From Zygnema circumcarinatum (taxonomy: Eukaryota; Streptophyta; Zygnematophyceae; Zygnematales; Zygnemataceae): a DNA stretch of 64,000 nucleotides. Below the pieces are notes generated by a model. The model was given only the letters and a program-made list of their open reading frames with translations, was not told the DNA's origin and made no database searches. Where the stretch lies: contig CM074809.1 of the NCBI GenBank assembly GCA_037447605.1, positions 913,705 through 977,704 of the forward strand, in the 5' to 3' direction. The translations under genes were made by a program, and so were the position numbers. This document shows positions 23,468 through 35,297 of this stretch, one piece after another (positions within the stretch are counted from its first letter, which is position 1; each line of letters starts with the position of its first letter).

Positions 23468-26425
23468 TTAAGAATTGTCTAAATCACATTCAAGGTAGCC
23501 ATATCTTTTGTCTTTTAAAAACTTTTGAATACATTCATATTTTTCAAATTCAATTTCAAGGATTTTCTCTTGAGCAAGCGCTAGTTTTTTTTGTTCGTTG
23601 AGATGAATCTGCATCACAAACGGACTCCATGTTTTGTTAAAATTAAAATAAGAATTTAAATTTTATACTACTAGCTTTAAACTTTTAACGACTAAATAAT
23701 CACTTATTAAACACTCACTTACGTAAAAACATATAACAATCAATTAAAAAAAATCCACAACTTCTTCTTAAAAGGACTATATACCAACTTCTACAAAAAC
23801 TATCACTAGAATTGCCATTGTCTTTGATGGCCCTCTCGTGGAACCTTTAGCCAACATACAAAACTGAGAGCAAAACCAACCAATAACAACACGACATGCA
23901 ATATAAATTTCCTTTTGGATCTAACAACAGCTCTAAGAAATAAGAGCCCTTGGAAGCGAATGTTACCGCTACCATGCGCCCCAACCGTACAATGAATTGT
24001 ACAAAATACATACAATACCATGCCCAATATTTTCACCATGGTTTCAACCGAGATTGGACGAAAATCTTGGGGATAAAAAGTAAAAGGAAGTCTGTTAACA
24101 TTAGGCAAGGGTATTATATTAAAGTTACGTATATAGATCCGTATGTATCAAACGCTTGTAGTATAATACCCTGTATTATACGTGCATACTATACCACGTT
24201 TTAAAATATAGTGTACTTTATATGTATTTAACGTCTTTTCTTTGCCCTCTTGCTAGTTAGATAGAGATTGATTATAATAATTGAAGCTTCAAGCTGTAAG
24301 GCATCTTTAGGACACCCCTAGTCTCAAAATAGTTGTATTGAAAAATAGGTCTACAAGAGCAGTTTTAAGGGGGACGGTGATGATGGGACATATAGTAGTA
24401 TTGTTACAATGGTGCATCACGAGAAGGATAAGAGAAAAAGAGCACCAACAAAATGATGATAACCCTTAAATTAAACCCTTAATACATTAACACTAACAAA
24501 GTGGTTTCCTCCCAATCTGGGCAAATTTCTTGGGTAGCGAAAGTGCTTGGGGCAAAAATATCTGAAGGGGGGTACTGTACCCCAATCACACAACGGATTG
24601 TATAATCAATCGCACATTTTGTACGGTTACACGTCCCCAAGCGCCTTTGGAGTTGAAAGGACGTGCAACAACCTATAACGCATACCAGAGGCGAACCTAT
24701 GCCACGTGGTGCCTTGCTTGATTGGCCTTACTACTAGTAAAGTGTTCGATAGTGGAAACAAGCATTTAATGAAAGAGCAAGGGGGCTGAGGAGCCGAGCT
24801 GCTACACCTTGGTACCACATCTATCTCTTGATCGATCGACAATATGACACAAATCTAAACATGGTTGAGTACAAAACCTAAATAGCTCACTATCTTAGAC
24901 TCGTCTTGTTTTAATAGGGCATGTTAGACTAAGAGTTTTCCATTTTGTAAGTTGATACAAAAACAAGTACTTTGGGGACATTGCGATTTAACTACAAAGG
25001 AGTACTTCTATAATTTTTATAACACTTCTTGTAAGATTTTGTTAAGTTTGACAGGTCGTACAGAGAAAAACCAAATTTCGCTTTCATACTCAAAAAAAAA
25101 ACAAACAATGATTCAAACCTACTGCATATATACATCTATCTACAACAAGTCAAAAATAATCTATATTTCATATAGACTGGAATGCATAGACTCTTGCACA
25201 CATATCCTCCAACAATTTCATAAATTTTCAATGCATACTTATTACATGCGTTAAACAACGCACAACGTAACATAAGCCCATCTCTTCCAATTTCAAGGAT
25301 GATCCACCCCAAGGAAAATGCCCTGCCAATATCTTTTAAAAAGGCCACTTATGCAAGCTTCAAAAACAAACATGACATAACATCACCACATGAACATTAC
25401 ATTATAGCGATTTATTTTACAAAAGCGTGTGTATGTCACTTTTACATCACCAAGAAATTCTTGAGAATGGAACAATTGGCTGGATATGTATGCACTTGAT
25501 TTCACATGCAATCACAGAAAGAAAGGTTTGTTGGTTGTCTCAAAAGTTGTTGAGTCAGATGGCTCACCTCTTTCAGAGCAGCGATTTCTTCAGCATGTCG
25601 CCTGGCCAACCCTTCAGTCCTCTCCGTCCGTTTACCTCGAGAGACAACGTAAAATTCGAAGCAACGTTTCTTTGACGGACGTTCAGGGAACATTTCAGCA
25701 GTAGCAAAGCGGACGGTTACAGGCCGGGGTAAACCTCCCAACATAAAGAGCTTCTCCTTGAACTCCTCTACTACCTGAATATCCAAAGACGAATCATGTC
25801 TTGCGATTCCTTAAACTTTTTTGCACATTCAACTCTTTGAAAGGATTAAGGTTGGAATCTTATAATCTGAAGATCGAGAAAATTAGCTCCTCCATATGTT
25901 TCTCATTTCTAGCTCTTATTGACAGTTTAAGATGCCACTGCAAAACAGCCGCCGCCAAACGAACTCGTTGACGTCGTATCAATATTGTTCCCTCTTGTTT
26001 GTTTTGGAATTTCTGCACAGGACTCTAGTATCAACTTCAATGAAGTTACTACGGAGATATTACAGCCTGAGAAAACGACGTCGCATCATCACGCATCCAA
26101 CACTTTTCCAACATGGCCCATTTCTGCAGTCCACACAAACCCTAAAATCACCAAAGTAAATGATGCTCACAGTCACTGCCTGCTCCCGTGTCTCCAATTC
26201 CACAAGAGCACAGCTGAGTCGAATTTTATTTTTGAGCTCTTGATGACAGAGAGTGATGTCCTGCACAACTCCGAACTGCGAGATAGCGCTTTTGATGACA
26301 GACTCATCCAGAATGGGCGAGAGGTCATCGATCAGCACCGTTCGTCTCACTTTCTCTTCGAATTTTGCGGCCTCATCGACCTCGAGGTCAGCCGGAGGCA
26401 ACCCCGCAAGGGTCCCTGCCGCCAT
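23468..26425 (-). CDS. RRM protein of the AIPP1/EDM3 type
   Basis: Three exons (26171-26425, 25568-25774, 23468-23608) join in phase 0 to 200 residues. The N-terminal half is a divergent RRM (VRRTVLIDDLSPILDESVIK, then SQFGVVQDI and CALVELETREQAV). The next exon carries the family block LFMLGGLPRPVTV...AEMFPERPSKK and LARRHAEEIAALKE. The last exon is a coiled-coil-like tail with NEQKKLALAQEKILEIEFEK and ends KDKRYGYLECDLDNS. In Arabidopsis AIPP1 (also EDM3) works with ASI1 and EDM2 in processing transcripts whose introns contain heterochromatic repeats. Assignment rests on my recall of the family pattern. The last exon is separated by a 1.96 kb AT-rich intron that holds transposon pieces. The start at 26425 has good context (cagccATGG); an upstream extension of the frame has no other good start. 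Confidence 0.75.
23970..24720. mobile_element. Degenerate relatives of the TIR element inside the RRM gene intron
   Basis: Three pieces match the element at 21801-22660: about 23970-24050 (ATGCGCCCCAACCGTAC and ATTTTCACCATGGTTT, like 21838-21920); about 24497-24570 (AAAGTGGTTTCCTCCCAATC, like 22306-22385); and about 24635-24715, which matches the right part (22465-22530) in inverted orientation. No terminal inverted repeats remain. The surrounding intron (23609-25567) is AT-rich, unlike the rest of the window. Confidence 0.55.
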
Positions 26426-26876
26426 GGCTGCTCGCTCTGCAGCAAAGCCTCCTCCAGTCTCAGCCAGTCCCAGCCATGTCCTGGAGCTTGCACTCCAATA
26501 TGCTGAACATATATCGGGACTACCCATATCGAATGTGCATCGCAAAATTTCGATCGTGTATCGGAATATATCGTGCGAGGTATTGAGTCATCTCGAGAAT
26601 GTATCGTATTGTGTCGCATCGTATTGATGGTGTATCGTATCGAGGTTGATCCAAAGCGATTACCCACGTGTCAAAATTCCAGTGGTAACACACCACGTTG
26701 GATGAACTAGGCGTTGTACGGTCCTTAGTGATGTACGGTTTTGAAACTTCTACGAAACTGTTTTATTTGAACCTTCCGCGAAGTTTCCAATTTTTAAAGC
26801 CCTGCCTCCCTCTCTCCCTCCCTCGCTCCCTCCCTCTGTGCCGCGTTCGCCACTCTGGGAGGCGCTGTTCGCCGCC
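26426..26876. promoter_or_regulatory. Short divergent promoter between the RRM gene and the AlaX-type gene
   Basis: Only 451 bases separate two start codons on opposite strands. The spacer has a TATCG-rich run (26524-26643), a CCACGTGTC G-box-like site near 26667, GTACGG motifs (26715-26740) and a CCCTC-rich leader before the plus-strand ATG. Bidirectional promoter function is inferred from the geometry. Confidence 0.55.
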
Positions 26877-29511
26877 ATGGTCTTGGCGGGAGAGCGGAGG
26901 GAGGGGGCGGAGGGAGAGGGAGGCGCAGACACGCGTCTCGAGTATCTCGATGACATGCAGCGAACTGAGGGGGAGGCCAAGGTCGTCAATGTCGTGCTGG
27001 TAAGACTTGCCGCTGCTTTTGGAGCCCCACCATCGATTTCATGTGCTAAGGTCTGCGGTCTTCCTCGAATTATGGTTTATCAATTGAATATTGTTTCTTA
27101 AATTGGGTAATTGAAGGACATTTTGGAATGGGTGCTTTTGACTTGACGTAGTTTCGCTCCTTTGATTCTCTAGCTCTCTCCTTCTCTCGTTTCGTTTGCA
27201 GGAAGATGGGCGCATAGCCGTCATTTTGAACCAAACCATATTCTATCCTCAAGGCGGAGGCCAGCCTGCTGATCACGGATGGATTCTGTCGGTGGACCGA
27301 GCAATGCAGTTTCGAGTGGAGGATGTTCGACAGAAAGGCGGCTTGGTGAGCTCCAGTGGCGGATCCAGTCTGGTTTTTCTTAAGCATGCTGACCTACCTG
27401 CTTCATTTCTTCCGTAGTTGCTCGCTAGTGCTTTAGGCGATCGCTCCGTACTTTGAAAAGCTTTGGCCTTAGAAAGTCGTTTGACTCTGTCTTGCACTCG
27501 GCTGCTAGAGTGATCCCTGTACTTCTCTGCCCTCAAATGTCGAAATTTTCTTTCAATTCTCTTTTGCTTGTTCTATGCAACGTAATCAATGTGCTATTGT
27601 CATATATACTTTTTGGAGATGGTTGTTTGTCTCCCGACACATTCCCTCCAGCCGTGCATGTTTGAATCAGTAAGACCGTTCTTGGAACCGTATCAGAAAC
27701 GTTTGAAAGATGAGGGGGATGTCAGGTTTACCACTACGGCTTCTTTTCAGAAGAGCAGGAAGCTGAGTTGAGCGCAGAGTTTCGAACGAACCAAGAAGTG
27801 ATTTTGGAGGTCGACTTTGAACGCCGTTACTTTCACTCAAGGTACAAGTAATGACCCGGAGACTGAGCTGCTCTTTGCTCTCTCTCTCTCAGTCTGTCTA
27901 TTTCACTATCAGGGAAAGCTTTTGAGGCCATTTACGTTTTGAGATGAGTGGGTAGATATTGCTGTTCTTCGTACTCTCAAAGTGACTGGATTAGAAGCAT
28001 CTTGCTCGTCTATTGAGTCTTGTTTCTTCTATTGTATTTTACACGTGCTCCTAGTGGGAGATGACGTCAGATTGCATTCTGCTGGCCACCTTTTGGACTC
28101 CTGCGTATTGAAGTTCTGCAAGACTGAGCTGCTTCCCGAAAGAGGATATCACTTTCCCGACAGGTGATTCTGCTTCGTCTCCCTCTCCCTCTCCCTCTCC
28201 CTATCTCTCTCCCGCGCTCTCGCTCTCTCCTTTCTACTCTTCTTTCTTCTCCTTAATCTTGTTCTCCTCAAATATCCTCCTTTGGTGACCTTCACTTCCA
28301 TCAGTTTTTCACCTTTTTGTTTGTTTTTTTTTTCCGTCTCTTTTTTGTACATTACCTTCGGGGCCATAACTTTTTCTTTTTGAACGTGGGCAGCCCTAAC
28401 GTGGAGTACAAGGGAGTGGTTCCCAAAGACCAAGTTGAAGACTTGAGGACAGAGGCCGAGGTGGAAGCCAATCGGTTGGTGACAGCTGGCGGCGAGGTAG
28501 GGCCAAGTTCATATGCAGGGTCATTCAGCATTGTATGAAGAATGTATTCTCCTTCATTTTTTTTTTTTTTTTTTTTTTTTTGGCGCGTTGGCGTGAAAGA
28601 TGGCTGTGTGTTTAGAATTGTGCTTCGGAAATTTTATCTGTTTTCGGTGATTGACTTTTGCATGGCAATTTGCTGTTGGTCCTTGATAGATTTACTCACT
28701 GGTGACGGATTACAGTGAAGCTGAAGCCTTGTGCGGGGGATATCTTCCGGATTTTATTCCAAAAGTGAGTCACATGATCAGATTTCTACGGAGTTTGGTC
28801 TTGTTTGCTCCTTGCAGATGCCCTCCTTTATATTTGTAATGCTTCCGTCACTGAAACTCCAGAGGCGCAAGTTTTGACATATGCATATGATGAATTCGGA
28901 TGAGCATCCATCCATGTCTTTGCCTCAAGCATATTATTCTGATCTATCTCTCTATCGACACCCTACCACTCTTGTGCAACTAACTCTATTGCACTACTCG
29001 TTGCAACTCACGAATATCGCCAATTTACTTCCTCTCAATTGCCCAAAAAGTTGATGCACTTTATGTGGCTTGGTTTCGGCCATTCAGGAGAGCAGGCCGC
29101 GGATAGTTGTTATGGCGGGTCTCGGATGCCCTTGCGGCGGTACGCACGTGCGAGATATATCAGAAATAGGCCCCATGAAGGTGACCTTACCGCATTTTGT
29201 TGGCAGAGTCTTCGGCTGTTGGGTGAAAGGGCGAGTTGAACCTAGAGTTTGTTGTTTAGTGGGAGCCATGCTATGTCTCTCTCTTCTCTGTCTTCTCTCT
29301 CCTCTCTCTCCTCCCTCTTCTCTCTCGTCTCTCCCCCCACTCTCGTCTCTCCCTTCTTTCCCCTCTCTCTCGTCTCTCGCTTCTCTCTCGTCTCTCTCGT
29401 CTCTCTCACTGTTTCTCTTAATGGGGATTTCAGGTTCGCAAAATTCGAGCGAAGAAAGGTATGACCATCGTCTCCTATACGATTGAGAAGGAGGTTGGAA
29501 CCATATCTTGA
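26877..29511 (+). CDS. AlaX-type alanyl-tRNA editing protein
   Basis: Eight exons (26877-26999, 27202-27345, 27726-27841, 28071-28163, 28394-28496, 28690-28764, 29088-29180, 29434-29511) join in phase to 274 residues. The protein hydrolyses mischarged tRNA(Ala) (Ser or Gly) in trans. Seen: the AlaRS-like motif TIFYPQGGGQPAD at residues 53-65, VYHYGFF, and the two halves of the zinc site, HSAGH at 130-134 and CGGTH at 234-238. The C-terminus VRKIRAKKGMTIVSY is typical. There is no aminoacylation domain, which separates it from AlaRS. The start has a strong context (gccgccATGG). The acceptor at 27726 was chosen because it restores the conserved VYHYG strand. Confidence 0.92.
28557..28581 (+). 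repeat. T25 homopolymer in an AlaX gene intron
   Basis: Uninterrupted run of 25 T in the intron after exon 5. Confidence 0.95.
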
Positions 29512-30364
29512 GTCGTTAGTCGGAACCTGGTCCTGGGCAGAGTCACCGATTTTACCATCTGATTATCAAGCAGGGTTTGCAACACTGTACAGTAAGTTAC
29601 TTTTAAAATAGAAATAAACTACTTTTACCACTGTTTCTATTCTAATTCCATTCGTGGTACAGGATGTAGTAGGCATATGTTAGTTGATTTGCACACGTGG
29701 AGCATTCAATATTTATCTCGTTAGAAATGCCTGGTCTATGTTTGAGTATGCATAAGTATGAAAGCAAAACATTGCAATCTATAAGCGTTGAAGCAGCTGT
29801 TTGGGTTTTTATGTTGTCCGGACCCTCATGCTTGGATTTAATAAAGATGATGTGAACTATTGAAAAGTCAGAAATGACTTGTGACCTTGCCAGTCTCTTC
29901 CTCCCTTAAGATTCTTATGTGATTCGTCAAAGGTGTCGAGCGTGCGTGCGTGCCAATTCTTCACTCAAAATTTAGAGTACTTATATGTGGGTCATGAAAT
30001 TGCTGATGCTGAGGGGGGGGCACCGCCCTGCATAGACGGCAGGAACAGCCCTAACTTGGCAGCTCGCAGGGCCACACCAACCGGGTCGAGATAAAGGCAC
30101 TTTCAGACTTTCACAAAGCTCCTTTTTCCAGCAATTCCACAGCTGAAACTACGCAGCAAAAACACAAACATACAGGAGCTCCCTAAGGCGCCTTATTCCT
30201 CTCTCTCACCAGCCTTCCGTTGCTCCAGCTCACTACTCTGTCTCTGCCCCACTCTCTCCTCTCCCTTTCTCCCCCTCTACCCAGTTCCTACACACTTCTC
30301 CTACAGGCATCCCTCCTAACTGCATGTACACCATCCCCCCAAACGCGAAGCAGAGTTCGTTTTG
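29512..30364. other. Convergent intergenic region (AlaX and DDB1 3' flanks)
   Basis: No coding sequence recognised. Contains AT-rich stretches with AATAAA-like words (about 29838) that may serve the AlaX 3' end, and a CT-rich run (30200-30290). Confidence 0.55.
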
Positions 30365-33300
30365 TCAGTGCAGGCGCGTCAACTCTTCGATTCGCTTTGA
30401 GAGCTCTTCCACTGTGGAGTCCATGGAGGACGCAACCTCCTCCATCTTATCGCGCTTCAGGTCTAAAAAGGACTCTATTAGGTCTCCATCCAAGAAGTTC
30501 CTGGCCTCCACTGTTTTCCTTTCACTGCTGAAACTTCGCCACTGTTCGTGACTGAATCCTCCCACGCCTTTCACCACCTTTGTAAGACAAGTTTGCAACC
30601 TTTGGAGGAAGAGGAATTGGTCGTGGGGCAGAGATGCAATTACTCCGATCACTCCGTTTACTGTTGCGAATATTACAGTAGGAATGTGAGCAGCTTCGGA
30701 ATCCGGCAGACGCATGACAAGGGAACCATGGCGAAATCGGTTTACAAATTCTCCAAGATGGTATTCCCCCACGACCTGTAAAATGGACAGAAAAAGGAAA
30801 TGGAGCTTCCAATAAGTTCTTACATCTGGAGGCTTTCGAGTTAGGTCTATGAGGATCGTCGAATGTCCGCATTAACAGAGAGAGACAGAGGGGAGAGCGT
30901 TGGAGGGGGAAAGGGAGAGCGAGTGGGAGAGAGCGAGGGAGGAGACCTCTAATCGGCTCCTCTCTTCATCGGTCGCTGCATCGCTGTTTTTTCGCACAGT
31001 GAAGAGGTTGAAGCTGTTCTCTGCTCCGAGAAAGGTATCATCATCCAAAATCTCCACCGCCGTCATCCAGTTGGCATTGAAGTCTCTCGCCCTCTCCTCT
31101 ATGGCCCCCTCCTCAGGCTGCACCAAAACTCACCAAAAGTGTGCCTCCATTGTCAAAATTGAGATAAAATACAAACCTTCCAACACCCAATTCCATTATG
31201 GCGATTTCCAAAATTCTCATTAGAAACTGGAGAGCAATGTTTTACTCAGTAGTTCAGAATGGCCCAAAAGGTCCCCTTTTCACACCTTATATATGAGAAG
31301 GCTGATGCTCTTCATGAGATCTCCCACCACGATGAAATCCCCCCTGCACTGCAAATAGAGGGCCAAAATGTGCCCGTGATGGCCGCATTCCGCCTGCAAT
31401 TCTCGCGATCCGTCGTCTCTGAGAGCCCACTTGAAGAGCTGCACTTTCTGGTTGATGGACCCCAAAAGCTTTCCGTTGAACGAATTGAGGCTATAAACTG
31501 CACCTTTCACCTCCTTCTCGTGCACGAGCTGCAGCTTCTGCTCTTCCACAATGAACACCAAAACGCGGCCCTGCAAAAGCACAAACCACGGAACAGGCTC
31601 ACATATGGACTGCAATGAGGGAGGGGAGGGAGAGGGAGAGGGAGAGGGAGAGGGAGAGGGAGAGGGAGAGGGAGAGGGAGAGAGGGAGAGGGAGAGGGAG
31701 AGGGAGAGGGAGAGGGAGAGGGAGAGGGAGAGGGAGAGGGAGAGGAGAGGGAGAGGGAGGGAGAGGGAGAGGAGAGGGAGAGGGAGAGGGAGAGGGAGAG
31801 GGAGAGGAGAGGGAGGAGGGAGAGGGAGAGGGAGAGGGAGAGGGAGAGGGAGAGGGAGGAGAGGGAGAGGAGAGGGAGAGGGAGAGGAGAGGGAGAGGGA
31901 GAGGGAGAGGGAGAGGGAGAGGGAGAGGGAGAGGGAGAGGGAGAGGGAGAGGGAGAGTGGAGAGGGAGAGGGAGAGGGAGAGGGAGAGGGAGAGGGAGAG
32001 GGAGAGGGAGAGGAGAGGGAGAGGGAGAGGGAGAGGAGAGGAGAGGGAGAGGGAGAGGGAGAGAGAGAGGGAGAGGGAGAGAGGGAGAGAGGGAGAGGGA
32101 GAGGGAGAGGGAGAGGGAGAGGGAGAGGGAGAGGGAGAGGGAGAGGAGAGGAGGGAGAGGGAGAGGGAGAGGGAGAGGGAGAGGGAGAGGGAGAGGAGAG
32201 GAGAGGGAGAGAGGGAGAGGGAGAGGGAGAGGAAGAGGGAGAGGGAGAGGGAGAGGGAGAGGGAGAGGGAGAGGGAGAGGGAGAGGGAAGAGGGAGAGGG
32301 AGAGGGAGAGGGAGAGGGAGAGGGAGAGGGAGAGGGAGAGGGAGAGGGAGAGGGAGAGGGAGAGGGAGAGGGAGAGGGAGAGGGAGAGGGAGAGGGCGAG
32401 GGAGAGGAGAGGGAGAGTGGAGAGGGAGAGGAGGAGGGAGAGGGAGGGAGGGAGAGGGAGAGGGAGAGGGAGAGGGAGGGAGGTCCACCTTGGTGGGTTC
32501 TGGCTCCTCATCCAAAGCATAGGCTGTGCCCACAACATAGTAAGTTGCCGGATCGTCGGAGAATGAACATGAGATGAGGGAGCAGCCATGTTCATAGGCA
32601 TCGAGCTGAAACGAGCCCACGATTTCAAATGTCTGATCGTTGATAAGGCGAACATATGCAGTTTCCAAATCCTCTCCTGTATTCGAAAACTGCACCGTGT
32701 GAAGCCCACCCTCCTCGTGCTAACATCAGTGTTGAGCAATGCAGGAGTCGCCTTCTATGCAGGGAAGGAAGTATTGCAACAACCCAATGCGATAATAACA
32801 CAGCACAGAAACATGCATATGCATCATTCTCACGTGTTGGTATTTGATGGACACAATCGCCAGAGTCCGGGAAGCTTCCTGGTGTGCAATCCGCCGCGGC
32901 TGCTCGCCTAAGGGCACAGCGCGAATGTGCAGCTTTTGGATCTCGTCAATGGTGCCGATAGTGAGCTCGCCCTCCTTCCCAATTGCAAGGCTGCAGATTC
33001 GGGCACACCACAACAAAGGGAGTTCAGAGTTTTGAAGGTTTTAGGGAGTTCTGGCAATGTGAAAAAAACTCGGTTTTCGGTTTGCAGAAACTGGTTTCCA
33101 GGATGATGATGATGGTGCGGACGATGTACCTGTCGGGGAAAGATGCAGAGTTGAAGGGGCACATATGGTTCACTTCCTTGAGATTCACATTGCTGTAAAG
33201 CAGCTTCTTGTTGCTGCTGTAGATCACAGTGGGTCGGTCCGATGCTGCAAACACATGCGTTGCGTTTTTGGATCGGAATGTTCGCAGAGTGATTGGCTGT

Positions 33301-35259
33301 GTCCCAAGAGATATTTTCTTCCTATCGGATAAAGTTCCGGTTTGGGGGTCCACTACAAAATTGAACAAATGCCCATCACCCAAAGCCACCAGAAGGTACG
33401 GCACCTGCATTTCCAGCACCACCCATTAGTTCGACAACAAAACATGTCTATGCAAATACATACACATATATACAAAACCATACATTAGAATTCATACTTG
33501 AGAACAAAGGGTACCGATTTTTACCGTCTCAAAGGAGCAGAAAAGCACGGAACGAGGAATAACCTCCCCTCCGAGATTCTCTTTCGCGATTAGGTCGAGT
33601 CCGGGCAGCGCAAAAATTCGCACGCTCATATCCGTCCACATGCCCACCGCTGCAAGGGCAGACTTTTCGTCTCCCTCCTGGAGGGGGTTTATGTCCAAAC
33701 ACGAAATTTCATATTCCAAGCCAATGAACTTCTTCTCGTGCAGCTCCCCCTGCCCGATTTCAAAATACACCAAGTTTCCTCCGCCCGTCGCTAGCAAGAC
33801 CTGCACCTCCTCGTACAGGTAGTGGTGTAAGTAAGTGACTTTTTTCTCCAACCTCCCAAACAAAAAAGCATCACGAAGTCTACCCTCTTCCTTCTGTTCA
33901 ATGTCCAATCCATTTCCTTTCAGTAAATCAAAACATCGACTCGTCTTCTCCAGTCCTCCTTCCATCCCCTGCACACATACATACATCCATACCTGCGAAG
34001 CATTGGCAGCTGCAACATTGATCGAAATTCCCGTGGAGGATTTCCACTCTTTCAGCTGCTGCAGACTGCCGGCGTGCACCAATCGCAGCGAGGCAGCTGT
34101 CACCTGCTCAGCCCATCACCCCTCCACATTCACACTCCCTCTCTCAAGCCCTAAAAGGACCCCTCAACGACTTCAACCTTTCTGCATGTGCAAACAATCA
34201 TGATCATTCCCCGCGATCAACCCTCCATGTGCGATATACCCCAACTGAAACTGAAACTTCCTCGACTCAGCGCTCCCTATGCGATCTACCCCAACTGAAA
34301 CTGAAACTGAAATTTCCTCGACTCAACACCCCATCTGCGATCTACTCCAACTGAAACTGAAACTGACACTGAAACTGGCATGACCTGCACGAGCTGGTCA
34401 TGCAGTGCGTTGGCGCATAGCAGCGTCTGCGCGTCCGAGTCGAACCCGCCGATCTCCGTCTCCTCGAGCTCGTCCCCCTCGTTGATCGCCAGCACGCGCG
34501 TCTCGCTGATGAACGAAACCACGAGGAAGGTGTCGCACGAGGCCGCGGAGGCCGCCCGGAGGGACCACATGCCCTTTATGCCGGGGAGCTCCGCCGTCGC
34601 CTGAAACAGGCCTCCACTCATTGCTTATGGTTAGTAAATGTGTGGGTTTGTATGAATTGGCCCTAAAAGGGGTGGAATTGTCATAGGGGTGGAAGTACAA
34701 GGTCATGGAACAGGGCTCGAGGACTCCACTCATTGCTTATGGTTGGTAACTATGTGTGGGTTTGTATGAATTGGCCCTAAAAGGGGTGGAATTGTCAAAG
34801 GGGTGGAAGTACAAGCTCATGGAACAGGGCTCGAGGGCTCCACTCATTGCTTATGGTTAGTAAATGTGTGGGTTTGTATGAATTGGCCCTAAAAGGGGTG
34901 GAATTGTCATAGGGGTGGAAGTACAAGGTCATGGAACAGGGCTTCAGGGCTCCACTCATTGCTTATGGTTGGTAAATGTGTGGGTTTGTATGAATTGGCC
35001 CTAAAGGGGTGGAATTGTCATAGGGGGGAGGTGGCTACCTGCTCATTGATGCCGATTCCGTTGCGGACGATGCGGAGGGAGCCGTCCTTGTACGCCCCCG
35101 AGCAGGTGACGACCTGGCCCTGGCCCTGCCTCTCTAGGTCCACAACGCAAAAGTCCACAATGGGGCCCAAGTTGCTGAAACTCTCCAACACTTCCACGTA
35201 GCTGCCGTTCGGGCTCGGGGTGGGGGTCAGCTTCACCAGCTGCTCCCACATCCCAAAAG

Positions 35260-35297
<38 letters not shown>

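Noticed and set aside
31507-32739. 410- and 471-codon minus frames and 320-codon plus frames across the DDB1 region
   Set aside because: They come from the GAGGGA repeat, which has no stops in several frames. Only the flanking DDB1 exons are real coding sequence; possible intron retention is reported as a finding instead.
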